IMG/VR virus record: IMGVR_UViG_3300048582_000136
Span: 1-64,000 of that record
Reading direction: 5' to 3' (one strand)
DNA length: 64,000 bases
Origin: a virus
The notes beneath the pieces are model-generated. The model was not told where the DNA came from and ran no database searches. It was given only the letters and a program-made list of their open reading frames with translations. Position 1 is the stretch's first letter. Each line of letters begins with the position of its first letter. This document shows, in pieces, positions 32,701 to 40,788 of this stretch. Both the position numbers and the translations under genes were made by a program.

Positions 32701-34964
32701 AGACCATACTGGTTCAGGTCGTTCTGCTTGCCGGCCGACAGCACCATGTTCCGCACGGAGCCAACGGAAGCACGACCCTCTTCCACCTGCAGATCCCGCG
32801 TCAGCTGGAGCTTCGTCTCATCAAGGTCGAAGTAGAGTTCCGAAATCTGTGCGGCTGCTTCCAGACGGAGCCTCGTCGACTCCTCGAGCTGGAGACGCCC
32901 ACTGGTTGCCTGGTTCAGGATCTTGCGGACATAGGTCGGATCCACCCCGGTCGGGTTGGTATAAGCCAGCTGAACCACCTTGCCGACGGCAGCCTGCACT
33001 TCCGGGCTGCCAGCGTTCTCGTCCGTGATCTCGGGCAGGACACCCAGATCATCCTGGGTCAGCGTCGGGGCGATCTCCATCGCACGTTTGAAGATCGGGC
33101 TGCTCTGGATCGTATCCAGCTGCTCCCGCATCTGTTCGATTTCCATCCGGTATTCTGCCGGCAGCTGGGCCAGGTCAGCATCCTTCACAGCCTCGTAGAG
33201 CGCTGCCTGGTCGTTGAGCCAGAGAATGGCATCCTTGCGGGTCTGGGGATCGATCGATCCACTGGTCACTGCTTTCAGAACCGCATCTGTTGCCAGCACT
33301 CGAGGCGCCGAAGCTCCTTCAGCCAGACGCTCGTCACCCGGAGCGAACATCTTACGAACGCTTTCCGGGGTCTGGTCGATCTCGTCCTGTCCGAGGTCCA
33401 GTGCCCGACCCAGTTGGGTCACGAAATCGGCAACCGGAGCCGGAGTAGGTTTCGCTTCTGTAGCACCCTCAGAAACGACAGGTGTTGCGATCTTTTCGCG
33501 CAGTTCCGTCATCGAGGTCTGAGCGGTTTCAGCCGCTTGAGTAACCGCGGCTTTGCCCACCGGGGAAGCTGCATCACGCTTTGCATTTAGCGCTTCCACT
33601 CGGCTGTTCACAGCACCGACCACTGCATTGCCGGTTGCCTTTGCCGTCCCCACCAGAGCCTCTCTGGCAAGGCCCGGAGCCTTCACTGCAGCGGTGACAC
33701 CAGCGCCTCCAAACGCACCCAGCGCAGCCCCTTCAGCCACGCCTTCAGAGAGCTCTTGCTCGTCATTGGCGAAGGTCTGGATCCCGAGGTTCTGGTTGAA
33801 CGTCCCAGTGCCTTCCTGGAATCCTTCTTCGAGCACCTGCTTGCCGATGTCAGCCAGACCTTCCTTGAAGGATCCAACCGAGGTAGGCGAGACTTCAAAA
33901 CGCTCCACCACCTTACCTGCAGCGGCCGCCAGAGGCGCCTGCACCACAGCCGCCATCATCCCGGCGTCAGTAGCAATCTCGATAGAAGCTTCTTCGTGGC
34001 TCATGCCACTGTCGATTAGACGACGGTAATCTTCAGAACCTGCATAAAGCTGTTCCGGGCTCATCTCCATGACCCGGTTCGTGGCACCTACATAAGCAGC
34101 TCCCGACTCTCCCAGAGCCACAGCAGCCGGCACAGCGACCTTGGCCAGTTTTGTGCCTTTGCTGACACCCTGTGCTACCTTGGCAAGGCCCGCAGACGGA
34201 ACCAAAGAACCAATGTTCTGTGCCACAAAGTCGCCTGCCAGAGCGGGATCCGAAGCCACACGGGACACTGCATCACCGGCACTCTTGCCCCAGAGCTTTG
34301 CCGTCTCCCAAGCCGGGGAAGCACCTGCTGCCACAGCCTCGTCGTATTCAGCCTGGTTGTCAGCCTGATCCAGACTGCCCATGAGCTGGTTGGCTTCCGA
34401 GAACCGCTGGAAAGTCGGAGACTTTTGTTCTTCGATCCATTCGCTTCCCTTGTCGACCAGCCCGGATACAGCCGCACCAGCCCGATCGTTGATCACTCCT
34501 GTGCCCAGAGCAGCGATCGAGCCTGCCAGGTTCCAGGCGCCTTGTCCAACGGCCAGAGCCGTGTCTCCGATCACCTCGTTGTCCGAACGGGTCTGTGCCA
34601 GATCCATGCCGAAATCACGTTCAGCATCAAGCAGCCGGCCACGGTTCCTTGCCACTTCAGATCCGTATTTCAGAACCACTTCACCGTAGGGAAGCGTCCG
34701 GAGATCCTGTAGCATTTCGTTGTCGGCCAGACGGTTGCCATTGCGCTGAGCTGCGGCATAAGTCCGAAGGGTGGCATCATCTGCCATCACCAGCTTCTTG
34801 GCTTCGCTGGCCGCCGTCACCGCAGCTTTCTTCTCTTCACTCTTGGTGGGAGGAGTTGCCACAGGCGAACCAAAGCTCGCCAGCTGGTCTGACATCTTCG
34901 GCTTTCCGAACTCCTCGATCGCAACCGGGAAGAAGGATGTCGGGGAGAGCCGCGGATCAGCCAT
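23748..34964 (-). CDS. Virion-encapsidated RNA polymerase (N4 gp50-like), 3738 aa
   Basis: The central part is a T7-superfamily single-subunit RNA polymerase. Motif A is LEADGKTDGP with Asp1799. Motif B is RGLLKNPLTVTVYG with Arg1907, Lys1911, Tyr1919 (R-x3-K-x7-YG as in T7). Motif C is LAVFDGLEMPADG with Asp2191. NERIHQDGFNPQ near Arg1647 is the probable T/DxxGR-type region. N4 mini-vRNAP uses D559, K670, Y678 and D951, almost the same spacing. The N-terminal 1600 residues are Ala/Gly-rich, with a metallopeptidase-like HELAH at 1031; a second HEALH is at 2469. It is injected with the genome to transcribe early genes from hairpin promoters. Confidence 0.92.
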   Translation of the reverse strand: MADPRLSPTSFFPVAIEEFGKPKMSDQLASFGSPVATPPTKSEEKKAAVTAASEAKKLVMADDATLRTYAAAQRNGNRLADNEMLQDLRTLPYGEVVLKYGSEVARNRGRLLDAERDFGMDLAQTRSDNEVIGDTALAVGQGAWNLAGSIAALGTGVINDRAGAAVSGLVDKGSEWIEEQKSPTFQRFSEANQLMGSLDQADNQAEYDEAVAAGASPAWETAKLWGKSAGDAVSRVASDPALAGDFVAQNIGSLVPSAGLAKVAQGVSKGTKLAKVAVPAAVALGESGAAYVGATNRVMEMSPEQLYAGSEDYRRLIDSGMSHEEASIEIATDAGMMAAVVQAPLAAAAGKVVERFEVSPTSVGSFKEGLADIGKQVLEEGFQEGTGTFNQNLGIQTFANDEQELSEGVAEGAALGAFGGAGVTAAVKAPGLAREALVGTAKATGNAVVGAVNSRVEALNAKRDAASPVGKAAVTQAAETAQTSMTELREKIATPVVSEGATEAKPTPAPVADFVTQLGRALDLGQDEIDQTPESVRKMFAPGDERLAEGASAPRVLATDAVLKAVTSGSIDPQTRKDAILWLNDQAALYEAVKDADLAQLPAEYRMEIEQMREQLDTIQSSPIFKRAMEIAPTLTQDDLGVLPEITDENAGSPEVQAAVGKVVQLAYTNPTGVDPTYVRKILNQATSGRLQLEESTRLRLEAAAQISELYFDLDETKLQLTRDLQVEEGRASVGSVRNMVLSAGKQNDLNQYGLKDHVGKILSAARAGNKAKAQSLMDNLRNFAEHMQNKVSAANESLTKRPGQNNKVSYRTWDGGRWIESTDEGAGSLYVNAGSKNSLITGKAIVNDAQTVADIYETLARSLSSVVQAGAIQRVAADGRISNQTAVATETVSEPEPTQEPAPVRPTRPTKNPDAAPTPRPQAEAEPVIEKALEEGTDTLEIDGVSYVRRPMSTAEEAAVNGLIKTIIEASFDFSNWATDVVMGWRSFSGEGEALGSMNVENRLISLHENVIKRIMNGTETQQDRHTIMHELAHLLDVDLYDLEYGGNAGLSHTQKWYNPRTPVGKEIADLIQNTKHVLHKFLKNYALTYEGQERDEEIFADLLALYLKNPEKLAEIVPNVSTYFAEKLLENYGVGVREAEVTSDTPSGEVGQGTSGQGAPLVNGQVLEAAAEEAQAAPQEEAREDRGSSEGNDEARDEADQEEAGASVEEDVGTEPAADAGSEGSGRVRGNPFTNLVKSAKGVARFVRAYTIDTTKSELITSGSPIETVLDVLRRPEELKVDYDLTEDQKEAFQDLLEKEVRALVQGMNDKLMERQQTLKAVKKPGEEKAEILSPLEALAYGEKDFTKIDTARSLNLVDENTGEFDPTLLQTAALAALHWVMHANPAKLPDAEDVAKMFGVPESAVTHEMMQASRNAVSGSLAVESLAREIMEFWGAQINGDAPMTDSLGIAQGLASDLLSLMRDKLTEESPIEIEREGKTVTAIAIKTSHPNTDERLKKLTYARSFLKENFLEQDEKPYYFDEPPAKVRAKQKRNMIGRLGAKMQKALRRHQEQKFYRNTPFVNLMQGIGQDAWMDLMGFQKVIPDLMNTEHRLSVEGRNTQLQKSWEGVVAHNIRLEAHAAKAGKNPDEVVTHFDVYAVSNERIHQDGFNPQANKTMREAWASTESVLDLDNTEHRHLFWLTVAQSSGLVKTELVYEEPGQADPAYKHAKTAADTEAAFMTKYSGAVDALVEFVRTGTMTPEQGQAFAAEVKKAGGGNEKLIHSLLAVAQYQAAMGSNEAGARSNFRHFLSLEADGKTDGPMAALVNHSKGKFTVAELKNFARGGFFLGRRDRTLNDQFQNNKADKDLYNIAAMGAEVFLKAKIGEMKAKGGEQHADAMLRFLNAFSGDFSYNEATGELTIKRGLLKNPLTVTVYGSGANGIADKVAGALLEAFYERLTELEMKRAETGNQNLGLEDLPGMAGYGTVIQDLMVLASSRVLYNKKEDRFYTTDKTSKGKKAPLKLRRPKDFVLDAANREMFSHNLRQILINPMRSGIGQVMANPLEVNAVLQRATQIQSQTMIAHFRQAVRELRDSQWASGKLEKGEFLSQDDYNEVYRRMSRFGAVIEPADSNENHLNLSGSESVKSSYSFTRSLDGKYGESTRLPEPTDAGVAAAAMMTISRGDAMMMVNYFLSEDPDLRVLAVFDGLEMPADGITTISQKINKAVADAWMNDNGPKDLADSFADFTRQGKSGPFADIKDSAALMEIAKTMGLEEVAPDGLVKAMTQVASQLSGELNQIAREVQARKNVMKSIEFSMDHMASGRAPHNNDGEVFDADPGDPNYDTKLVDWLNFRYEEELRKLTDKRQDELAQPSVEPASDGFAQKVKRFGVEMGYRPITRMTAKAMAKMMQSEGVTKEARDVMAMIQKTLPDFTFLFGSSEELTAYRNETYPDMIGTAAIDKGQTDINNRVVYIANMAGETVLHEALHTATLEVVYQGYADPSSLDEVQQAAIQNLEAMMNQFLDMDFSRTLRRDLEQEDGAVLNVAQVVQRQIADALMQGDALGKAIALNEFMAWTLSNQNLIEVMRKTKVRTPLRQLVFKATAWIRKLLGLPATQKIDMFSNILLNTGAVLNGDTRVQLPAGSVMNQTTGAPVDLRIQALMERFETKVKSHFDPMSVATKPGEEITVRANADQSVNFFIGYGFDMDPQQKSAFRQIQVALASSMKMDNRALVQAQRIYSHVTKQLTPKDFEGYPDGALRAQSRFDMLLGKYGYETDPEGRSNLLASFLALSQVDPEFRKVLDRIELPKDRQVSFGSMDEFLTSVANSGLDTLATAASGSGLGSRSTKDALDRLSLVLSEIDKDDRLWIEKQTQGFADKLDAKSAEFLSKAGERLGQWADNEAQKSLGQQRNAIKTSIRNGAAIVAALIDNNRGKAMGSALVSMGNQAQKVPTALVELMNEVIGITDENRGVLGLVNKVKAAVSAMRQDYREEVPRLIAEKFTRELSSEEWSSLHLVWGKTDAGSLRAYYSGADVRKLVTDKAYLAQEIQQREDELKASHRSHAAFFRKAKELAKFMVNGEVTNNNLLRNANAIAALMGENGKGTDDAAVIELIDILTTLYALENVGQDDINRVALLADTEAEGIDFLTGYLWATAQDEQAKIQTDAARFNHYKGYIPSERADGVSLLVRDDSEHDSLVAQGYTRMGDYKGAGVESGKKGYYFSTVSGNGTYTQGVMQTIQQSAAGIDPRTGRTVTGATAGVISGKYLSIIQQRLRNVQKGPVEALLPVYDAKGQVVAYERHIAPHALAMLERNTHMGEMLGAWRGRQAEEELGQEFNKTLIDNLKKVWDRDKGTKASEFVDLSQSQDKVHIDSWEMVPNDLRAYIKEVFGDDGFPIRKDMLNNAVGYRAASITDPWTGISRMRPEMQEGFRKVTTAVFGDNAFKVLATSEKAIQAGVSVVKSTIVVRSIVIPMANMASNFLQLAMHGVGVREMYQGYQTKLLEITKYQKHEKRRIDIEAELTAQRNNPDAVRRLQAELKSIEDANRRMSIWDLIEAGEFASISEGVTDADAALTSGKYAEYIQGLMDKVPAKLGNFGRYAFITRDTALFQGMARAMQYGDFLAKGVLYDHLRVQGKSKDEAIQGITEEFVNYNLLPGRTRSYADAMGLVWFPAFKLRSIKIARQHIINHPFRALMLTLGNPIMPEVPGLSLGSPIEDNLLSVTADGRLGYSIGPGMAFNAPSLHPWVNLMN

Positions 34965-34983
34965 ATTTTTCCTCAGATAATGC

Positions 34984-35047
34984 GGGGAAACCTATCAAGG
35001 TTTCCCCAGACTATCGGAGGGATATCACACAAAGATCAGTTTGATCT
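34984..35047. promoter_or_regulatory. Two hairpins in the vRNAP gene leader
   Basis: GGGGAAACC (34984-34992) pairs perfectly with GGTTTCCCC (34999-35007), and AGATCA-GTT-TGATCT (35033-35047) is a 6-bp stem with a 3-nt loop that overlaps the stop of the upstream late gene. The second is nearly identical to the hairpin at 3528-3542. There is no U-run on the minus strand. They may give the vRNAP gene its own promoter or mRNA processing site. Confidence 0.45.
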
Positions 35048-37202
35048 AGGGCCTATTCGCATATTCAGCATCTGCCCGAACAGCTTGCTCAAGAAGCATT
35101 TCAAGCGCCCTGATCTGTTCCGGCGATCCACCCTGCTCTTTCAAGGTATCTACAGCCGTTGTCAGAATTCGCACCTGCGTTTCCGGCGATGCTTTCGACA
35201 GTCCGGCCAGATCGATACCACCTTCAGTAGCCACTTGGAGAGCGTCGTCCACCACCTTCATCGCAGCTTGACGAATGGCCGTTTCCGGACCGCCCGGTGC
35301 AGCCGTGGTTGGTTGGGTTGTGGGTTGGGTCGAAGTCGTGTTGGGCTTTTCGCCCTTGTCTGACTTTGCCGGCTCATCCTTCTTTCCGAAACTGTATCCG
35401 CGCTCCACTGTCAGAGCGGCTTCCACCAGCTTCGCAGCCTTGGCTTCCCACTTCGCCGCAGCTTCTTCATCACCGCGATCAAGTGCACGAGCCTGAGCCT
35501 GGTTCACCTTGGCCAGATCGGTGCGAAGGCTTTCCGCAGCCGCCTTGGCTTCGTTGATCTCCGACAGCTTCTCAGAGCCGTTTCGCTTCTGCTCCGGCGT
35601 CAAGTAGGACTTTACCAGCTCCATTGCCGTGTCGGTGTTGACGTAGGTGTTCCCCCACTTCTCACCACCCGGCAGAACTCCACTCACCCAGCCAGCGTAT
35701 TCCGCACTCTCATAGAGCACAGCTGCAGCTTCACCAGGAGAAATGGTGATCCCTTCTTCTTTGGCTTGGCGCACCACCGTATTGATGGCATCCGTAGCCC
35801 AACCTTTACCATCTTCGGTCGTGTTTCCCAGGTTCTCAGCCAGCTTCACAGCCGGATCGGTGCCGTAGTCATCGGCCGTCGATTGGATCCGAATGGTAGG
35901 GTTGTTCTTGGTAGTGTCAGCCACCACCATGTCCAGCTGATCCAGGCTGCGCGAGGCATCAGCCATACCTGGAATGGCACTGGCTTTCAGCGGATCGTAG
36001 GTTGTCGCAAAGGCATTCTGTACCGCAGGATCGTTCTGTGCCGCCAGAACCGCCGCAGCTTTCACATCATCCGAAGCATCTGACTGATTGATGAGACCAG
36101 CCACATCTTCGGGAAGGTCAGCACCCTTGGCAGCTTCACGAGCCAGATCCAAACCTGCCTGAGCGACAGCCTTCTGAACGTCTGCCTCGTAGTCCGCCTC
36201 ACGGGCTCGACCAACGTTGTAGCCTTCTTGCTCTTGCGCCCGAGCATCGTCGGACTGGGGATCCCAGAAGTCCATGCCGAGAAGGTTGTTCTCGGGAACC
36301 AGATCGGCAACACCAGTTCTTCCCAGACCCTTCCCACCATGCTTTGCAGCGTAGTCAGACAGGCTCGTTCCAAAGCTGTCAGCAGGGTTATACTGGCCCC
36401 CACTTTCAACATACCGTATGGCTCCACCAGCACCACCAAGGTGACCCATGGCGACGAGCGCACCCATGTCCAGGGTCTGACCATTCACGACAGCCCCCAC
36501 ATAGGGTGCAAGCTTGTTCTCGAGGTCCGCGAAGTGCCAGTCTTCCGCCGCAAGTTGGGCAGCACGCCCTTCAGGCGTATCGGATCCAAACTGGTCGAAG
36601 GTCATGCCGGCAGGGATCACCCCTGCATTGACCGCATCTGCAAACCGGTCTTGGCCAAATTGGACTCGACCCACATGACCACGCTTCCCACCAGAACCAA
36701 CTTCGTTGTTTCTGGCTCCAAAGTTTCCACCGCTTTCCGTGCCGATCAGCGAAGCACGGTAGCCTCCTTCTTTGGCGGCCAACAGATCTCCCACCAAAGC
36801 CGCTTCCTGATCTTCACGAGCAATCCTGCGACCAAAATCAGTTTGAGCCCGGCCGTCCGCATTGCGGGTGGCGTTATTGTTGATCCGGGTAGTATCGAAG
36901 CCCATACCCTTGCCCATGAGACCCAAATAGGCTTCACGAGTTTCAGCGTTCATGTCTTCCGGACGCAACACCGACCCGATCTGAGACAAGGCGCCGGCAA
37001 CATCTCCGGAGCCTTGGATCCCCGCCAAAATGGGAAGAGCCGCTGCAGAGCGACGGTCCATCTGGTCTTGACGGGCATTCCGGAACGCACTGGCGATCCC
37101 TGTCCCACCATTACCGATTTGGGTCGCCGCAGCGTTCAGGATGTCCGCAGCACGGCCGACATCAGGCGCATCAACGTTCTGCCATGTGAGACGACCGGCC
37201 AT
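35046..37202 (-). CDS. Internal virion protein with transglycosylase-like domain (N4 gp51-like)
   Basis: 718 residues. Around residues 150-185 is IGTESGGNFGARNN followed by HVGRVQFGQDRF, which resembles the SLT-type lytic transglycosylase catalytic region (catalytic Glu in TESGG). The remainder is Ala/Asp-rich and helical, with a low-complexity Thr/Pro linker near residue 660. It lies next to the vRNAP gene and downstream of a gp52-like gene, as N4 gp51 does. It would be ejected with the genome and open the peptidoglycan for DNA and polymerase entry. The stop overlaps a hairpin before vRNAP. Confidence 0.75.
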   Translation of the reverse strand: MAGRLTWQNVDAPDVGRAADILNAAATQIGNGGTGIASAFRNARQDQMDRRSAAALPILAGIQGSGDVAGALSQIGSVLRPEDMNAETREAYLGLMGKGMGFDTTRINNNATRNADGRAQTDFGRRIAREDQEAALVGDLLAAKEGGYRASLIGTESGGNFGARNNEVGSGGKRGHVGRVQFGQDRFADAVNAGVIPAGMTFDQFGSDTPEGRAAQLAAEDWHFADLENKLAPYVGAVVNGQTLDMGALVAMGHLGGAGGAIRYVESGGQYNPADSFGTSLSDYAAKHGGKGLGRTGVADLVPENNLLGMDFWDPQSDDARAQEQEGYNVGRAREADYEADVQKAVAQAGLDLAREAAKGADLPEDVAGLINQSDASDDVKAAAVLAAQNDPAVQNAFATTYDPLKASAIPGMADASRSLDQLDMVVADTTKNNPTIRIQSTADDYGTDPAVKLAENLGNTTEDGKGWATDAINTVVRQAKEEGITISPGEAAAVLYESAEYAGWVSGVLPGGEKWGNTYVNTDTAMELVKSYLTPEQKRNGSEKLSEINEAKAAAESLRTDLAKVNQAQARALDRGDEEAAAKWEAKAAKLVEAALTVERGYSFGKKDEPAKSDKGEKPNTTSTQPTTQPTTAAPGGPETAIRQAAMKVVDDALQVATEGGIDLAGLSKASPETQVRILTTAVDTLKEQGGSPEQIRALEMLLEQAVRADAEYANRP

Positions 37203-37204
37203 GC

Positions 37205-37729
37205 TTAGCCCCTTCCTCTTCCGCGAGACGCGGGCATGTTGAGTTGGTTTTCAGCCATGTATTGGTCAGCGTAACCAGCCTCACGACCCTCAGTCACAGC
37301 CCGAGCGTTGATCCGGTCACGGAGAGCCGTGTTGTAGGATTGGGTCTGGTTGGTTAGGTTCGTCCGATAGGCTTCTTTCGAGAAGGCCAGCTGATCCTTG
37401 GCGAGACCCAGGCTCTTCAGGCCGATGTAAAGCTGACCCAAACCCGAAAGACCTTCAGCGATCGTTCCGAAGTTGCTCAGCATATTACCGAAGCCACCAC
37501 CCGGTGTAGCTGTAGCACCAGCTGCCGGAGTTGCTCCGGGCGCCGTAGGAGGCATATAGCTGGAAGGAGCACCTGCCGACATTGGTGCACCGTAGGTCAT
37601 GCCAGGCCCAGGAGTCGGAGCAACGGGAGGAGCGACTACCCCATTCCCGAACTGCCCGATCTCCGAACCGATGTTATAGGCCGCAGCTCCTCCAGGAGCC
37701 ATCTGCCCAAAAGTCAGGTTTGGATACAT
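37205..37729 (-). CDS. Internal virion protein (N4 gp52-like)
   Basis: 174 residues. A Pro/Gly/Ala-rich flexible N-terminal half is followed by a helical segment (LGQLYIGLKSLGLAKDQLAF then RTNLTNQTQSYNTALRDR) typical of small podophage ejection proteins. It is three bases upstream of the gp51-like gene and directly follows the large virion protein gene. The position matches N4 gp52, a small capsid-internal protein. Confidence 0.65.
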   Translation of the reverse strand: MYPNLTFGQMAPGGAAAYNIGSEIGQFGNGVVAPPVAPTPGPGMTYGAPMSAGAPSSYMPPTAPGATPAAGATATPGGGFGNMLSNFGTIAEGLSGLGQLYIGLKSLGLAKDQLAFSKEAYRTNLTNQTQSYNTALRDRINARAVTEGREAGYADQYMAENQLNMPASRGRGRG

Positions 37730-37738
37730 TTTCTACTC

Positions 37739-39910
37739 CTACGCAATCTTGTTCTCGAGCATCAGGTTGAGATCTGCGAAATCTTCGATCATCGCTATGC
37801 TCAGATCAATCAGATCCGAACCGGTCATCAGAGTTCGCTTGAGAAACGCATCACGAGATTCCGCGGGGTAGAACCGACTTTGCGCTTGTGTGAACATTAG
37901 CGGATCAATGGCTCCACCGCCAGCCCCAAGAAGCTCCAGAGCTTTTTTGTTCAGCTCCTCGAGATCGTCTTTGTATTTCTCTCCAGCCTCACCCAAAGCA
38001 ATCTGGATCTGGCCGATTTCCGCGTTGAGCCATTTAGACACTGTATCGACGGCAGTGTTCATAAGTGTCATCAGGTTGTCGATCCGCATCATCGATCCCC
38101 AGTCGATCGTGAAGCCCATACCTGCCGTGAAGTTGGCAAACGCCTGGAACGCCAGGAAGCTGAAAATCGCTGCCACAACAGCTCCCAACTCCTCCCCGAA
38201 GATGCCAGTCGAAAGGCCTTCAATCGACATCATCAGGCCGATCGCCCCCAGAGCATTCAACGTGGCTCCCAGGATGATTGCAGTCACTCCAGAGAGGCCG
38301 GCCGAGGTCCCCACGTTCAAGGCCGTTCCAAAGAGCCCTGAAGCGCCTGGGAAGATGAATGAGATCGCAATCGAGATCAGGATCGACAAGAGGATCTTGA
38401 AGATCCCCCGCTCGTACCACCGAACTTTCACCACCTTGTAGCAGTTGAAAACCACATGCCTGTTCGACAGAGCCAGCTGGTTGGCTTGGATCAGCGGCAG
38501 CTTTCTCAAGGTCGGGTAGTGCAATGGGACAATGAAACCTTCTTCGTCATCCCCACTCAGGGCATCAGACGTCGACAGATAAACTGCCTGTGCCCTGTAA
38601 ACGTAGTTCCTATGAACCATCCCATACAAGTCCAACACCTTGTAGGTGTTTGAATCTGTTTGCCAAAACAGCCTCGAATGCGGGATTTCATAGGGGTTTT
38701 TGAAATAGTTGAAGATGCTGGTATCGCCTGGGACAACTCCACTTTGAACGTTGATCGCCGGCCGATCCACGAACCAAAGGTCTCCCTTCTTCGCCCCGAC
38801 TTTTCCCACCCCACTGTAGAGCGTTTCGTCAATCGTGACCCAGTTGATCCGGATGTCATGATCGATGAAAGCGTTGTCCCCGGTGATCCTCAGTTCAGAG
38901 TTTGGAGGCTCGGCTCGAAACGTCAGGTCAAACGTAGTCCCCGTTTCGTGGGGCAACGAACCACCGCACCAGGTCTTGAACGACGCTGGGGAGTAGCTCT
39001 GGGTGTCTGCCAGGGTCTTGAAGAATTCGTAAAGGTAGCGAAGACCACACTTCTCTTGTGTGGTTATCTCAACCCCAAACATGACGCTAGCGAAGTCGAT
39101 GTCATCCACGTTGGGGTTATCTTCGATCTCCCCGAGTATGGTCGAAATCGACTCTCCCATCACCTTTTTGTAGGCTCGAGAGATCGTGTCGTAATCGTCT
39201 GCAAAATCTGCATGATCGATCGGTTTGTTGTTGATCCTCAATGGGATGAACGGAAAAAAGGTTTCCTCGTCTGTCCCCCCAACATAGAGGACATCCAAAA
39301 CCGAGTTTCCTGATCCAACCCGGTACAGGAAGATCCGCGGCATCCCATCTTCAGGGTCATCCCCGTCTGCCACCTTTCGGTAGTAGCAGACGATGTAGTT
39401 CGCGTTCCTCACATACCCCGTAGCCACTACCGTTTCGGTCGACAGATCCTCATAGGTGATTACCATCGAGTTCGTGCTCGAAACGTAATCCACCACCCAG
39501 GCCGTATTCAGGTCGGACGGGGTCGTCAGCATGATGTGCTGTTGTGCCCAGATCTCGATATCTGCAGACAGGACTTTGGCCTGGTCAATTACCAGGTAGA
39601 AGCCGGCTTCGGTGGGCAGGTAAGGTTCGACGACGCTTTCGTCGACATCCGCCTCCACTCCGAGGCGCCCTGCCACCTTGCCCTGATCGTAGTGGTTCTT
39701 GGTCCACCTGAACCAAGCACGTTGATCCATCGTGGGGCCATTGAGCTGGGTGTCGACAATCCGCTCACCAAGACCAATTTTTTTCTCGTTCAAAAGCACA
39801 TGCCGAGAAACGGTAGATTTCAGGACACTAACTCGGTCTGCTACAGGCCCTGCCATGTTGTAGGCGACCGAGGAGACGTAGACCACTTTCTTGTCACTGA
39901 AGAGGCTCAT
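37739..39910 (-). CDS. Large virion protein with C-terminal membrane segments (N4 gp53-like)
   Basis: 723 residues beginning MSLFSDKKVVYVSSVAYNMAG. The first 500 residues are beta-rich and acidic. Between about 500 and 610 are several hydrophobic stretches (FKILLSILISIAISFIFPG, then GVTAIILGATLNALGAIGLM and AAIFSFLAFQAFANF). A membrane-active region in a late gene next to the ejection proteins suggests a role in genome passage through the envelope. The assignment to N4 gp53 rests on position and opening sequence. Confidence 0.65.
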   Translation of the reverse strand: MSLFSDKKVVYVSSVAYNMAGPVADRVSVLKSTVSRHVLLNEKKIGLGERIVDTQLNGPTMDQRAWFRWTKNHYDQGKVAGRLGVEADVDESVVEPYLPTEAGFYLVIDQAKVLSADIEIWAQQHIMLTTPSDLNTAWVVDYVSSTNSMVITYEDLSTETVVATGYVRNANYIVCYYRKVADGDDPEDGMPRIFLYRVGSGNSVLDVLYVGGTDEETFFPFIPLRINNKPIDHADFADDYDTISRAYKKVMGESISTILGEIEDNPNVDDIDFASVMFGVEITTQEKCGLRYLYEFFKTLADTQSYSPASFKTWCGGSLPHETGTTFDLTFRAEPPNSELRITGDNAFIDHDIRINWVTIDETLYSGVGKVGAKKGDLWFVDRPAINVQSGVVPGDTSIFNYFKNPYEIPHSRLFWQTDSNTYKVLDLYGMVHRNYVYRAQAVYLSTSDALSGDDEEGFIVPLHYPTLRKLPLIQANQLALSNRHVVFNCYKVVKVRWYERGIFKILLSILISIAISFIFPGASGLFGTALNVGTSAGLSGVTAIILGATLNALGAIGLMMSIEGLSTGIFGEELGAVVAAIFSFLAFQAFANFTAGMGFTIDWGSMMRIDNLMTLMNTAVDTVSKWLNAEIGQIQIALGEAGEKYKDDLEELNKKALELLGAGGGAIDPLMFTQAQSRFYPAESRDAFLKRTLMTGSDLIDLSIAMIEDFADLNLMLENKIA

Positions 39911-39948
39911 GGTGTTTGGGGAGCCATTGGCTCCCCTACTCTCCTGTA

Positions 39949-40788
39949 TTACGGCGCCAGAACGCCAAGGTCCGTGAGCACCTCGTTCACACCTTCCTGG
40001 ATCTTCGTGTTCGTGAAGACCGTAGGTGCCGTCAGACCCTCGTCGATCGTCTTCTGGGCAATCCAGCTGTCGCTCAGAAGCTTCACGCCTTTGTATTTGG
40101 CGTCCTTGATGTAGCTGTCGATCTGTTGCGTGATCAGGTCTTTTTGCTTTTTCACCATGCCGTTGACCGGTGTGGTTCCATCGCTCAAAGTATCCCTGGT
40201 CTGTGCCCGGACACCTTCCAGCTGCTCTTCGACCAGCGCCTTCTGGGCATAGGTGGTTTCGTATTTGGCGACCTCGTTGGCCACCTGCAGCTGGATCAGC
40301 ACATACTGCGCCTCCAGGATCTCCGCCTGAGACTGTGCAGCCACCAACTGGGCCTTGGCCGTCTCCAGAGCCAGACGAGCCGTGACAGCCTCAATCTCGG
40401 CTTTCCGTGCCTGGAGCTGAACCAAGACGGCTGACCACTTCGACTGGTCCTTCTGCAGCAAGAACTGCAGACCGGTCGACAAGGCCGCCGTCGTCATCTC
40501 GATGTAGGCCTTGGTGTATTGGTCACCCGAGATGCGGTTCTTCTGGAACTGCTCGGCAAGGTGTTCCTTGATCGAGGACATCACCTTGTCAAAAGTGCCG
40601 CTGCCCCCAACAGAGCCCGTGGTCAGCTCATCGATCGTCAATGCCGCAATGTTGTCGTAAAGCGGGTTGCCGGTCTCAGGCGGAATGTTGAACTCTTCGC
40701 CGCCCAGATCAACCGTGGGGATGGTGATATCCACCCCCAAGGTCGACATCATGTTCTGGGCGACTGTTTCTGCGGGCAGCGGCGGCAT
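39949..40788 (-). CDS. Coiled-coil virion protein (N4 gp54-like)
   Basis: 279 residues, largely helical. A long Ala/Gln-rich coiled coil (LQARKAEIEAVTARLALETA, then KAQLVAAQSQAEILEAQYVL) spans about 125-200. There is no membrane segment or catalytic motif. N4 gp54 is an abundant internal head protein at this place in the gene order. It is four bases upstream of nothing else on its 5' side than the gp55-like gene (40792), so both are co-transcribed. Confidence 0.65.
   Translation of the reverse strand: MPPLPAETVAQNMMSTLGVDITIPTVDLGGEEFNIPPETGNPLYDNIAALTIDELTTGSVGGSGTFDKVMSSIKEHLAEQFQKNRISGDQYTKAYIEMTTAALSTGLQFLLQKDQSKWSAVLVQLQARKAEIEAVTARLALETAKAQLVAAQSQAEILEAQYVLIQLQVANEVAKYETTYAQKALVEEQLEGVRAQTRDTLSDGTTPVNGMVKKQKDLITQQIDSYIKDAKYKGVKLLSDSWIAQKTIDEGLTAPTVFTNTKIQEGVNEVLTDLGVLAP

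Noticed and set aside
31422-33590. Long plus-strand open frame (about 720 codons) opposite the vRNAP gene
   Set aside because: It is rich in Arg, Ser, Leu and His as expected for an antisense shadow and has no ribosome site; the opposite strand encodes a continuous 3738-aa protein.
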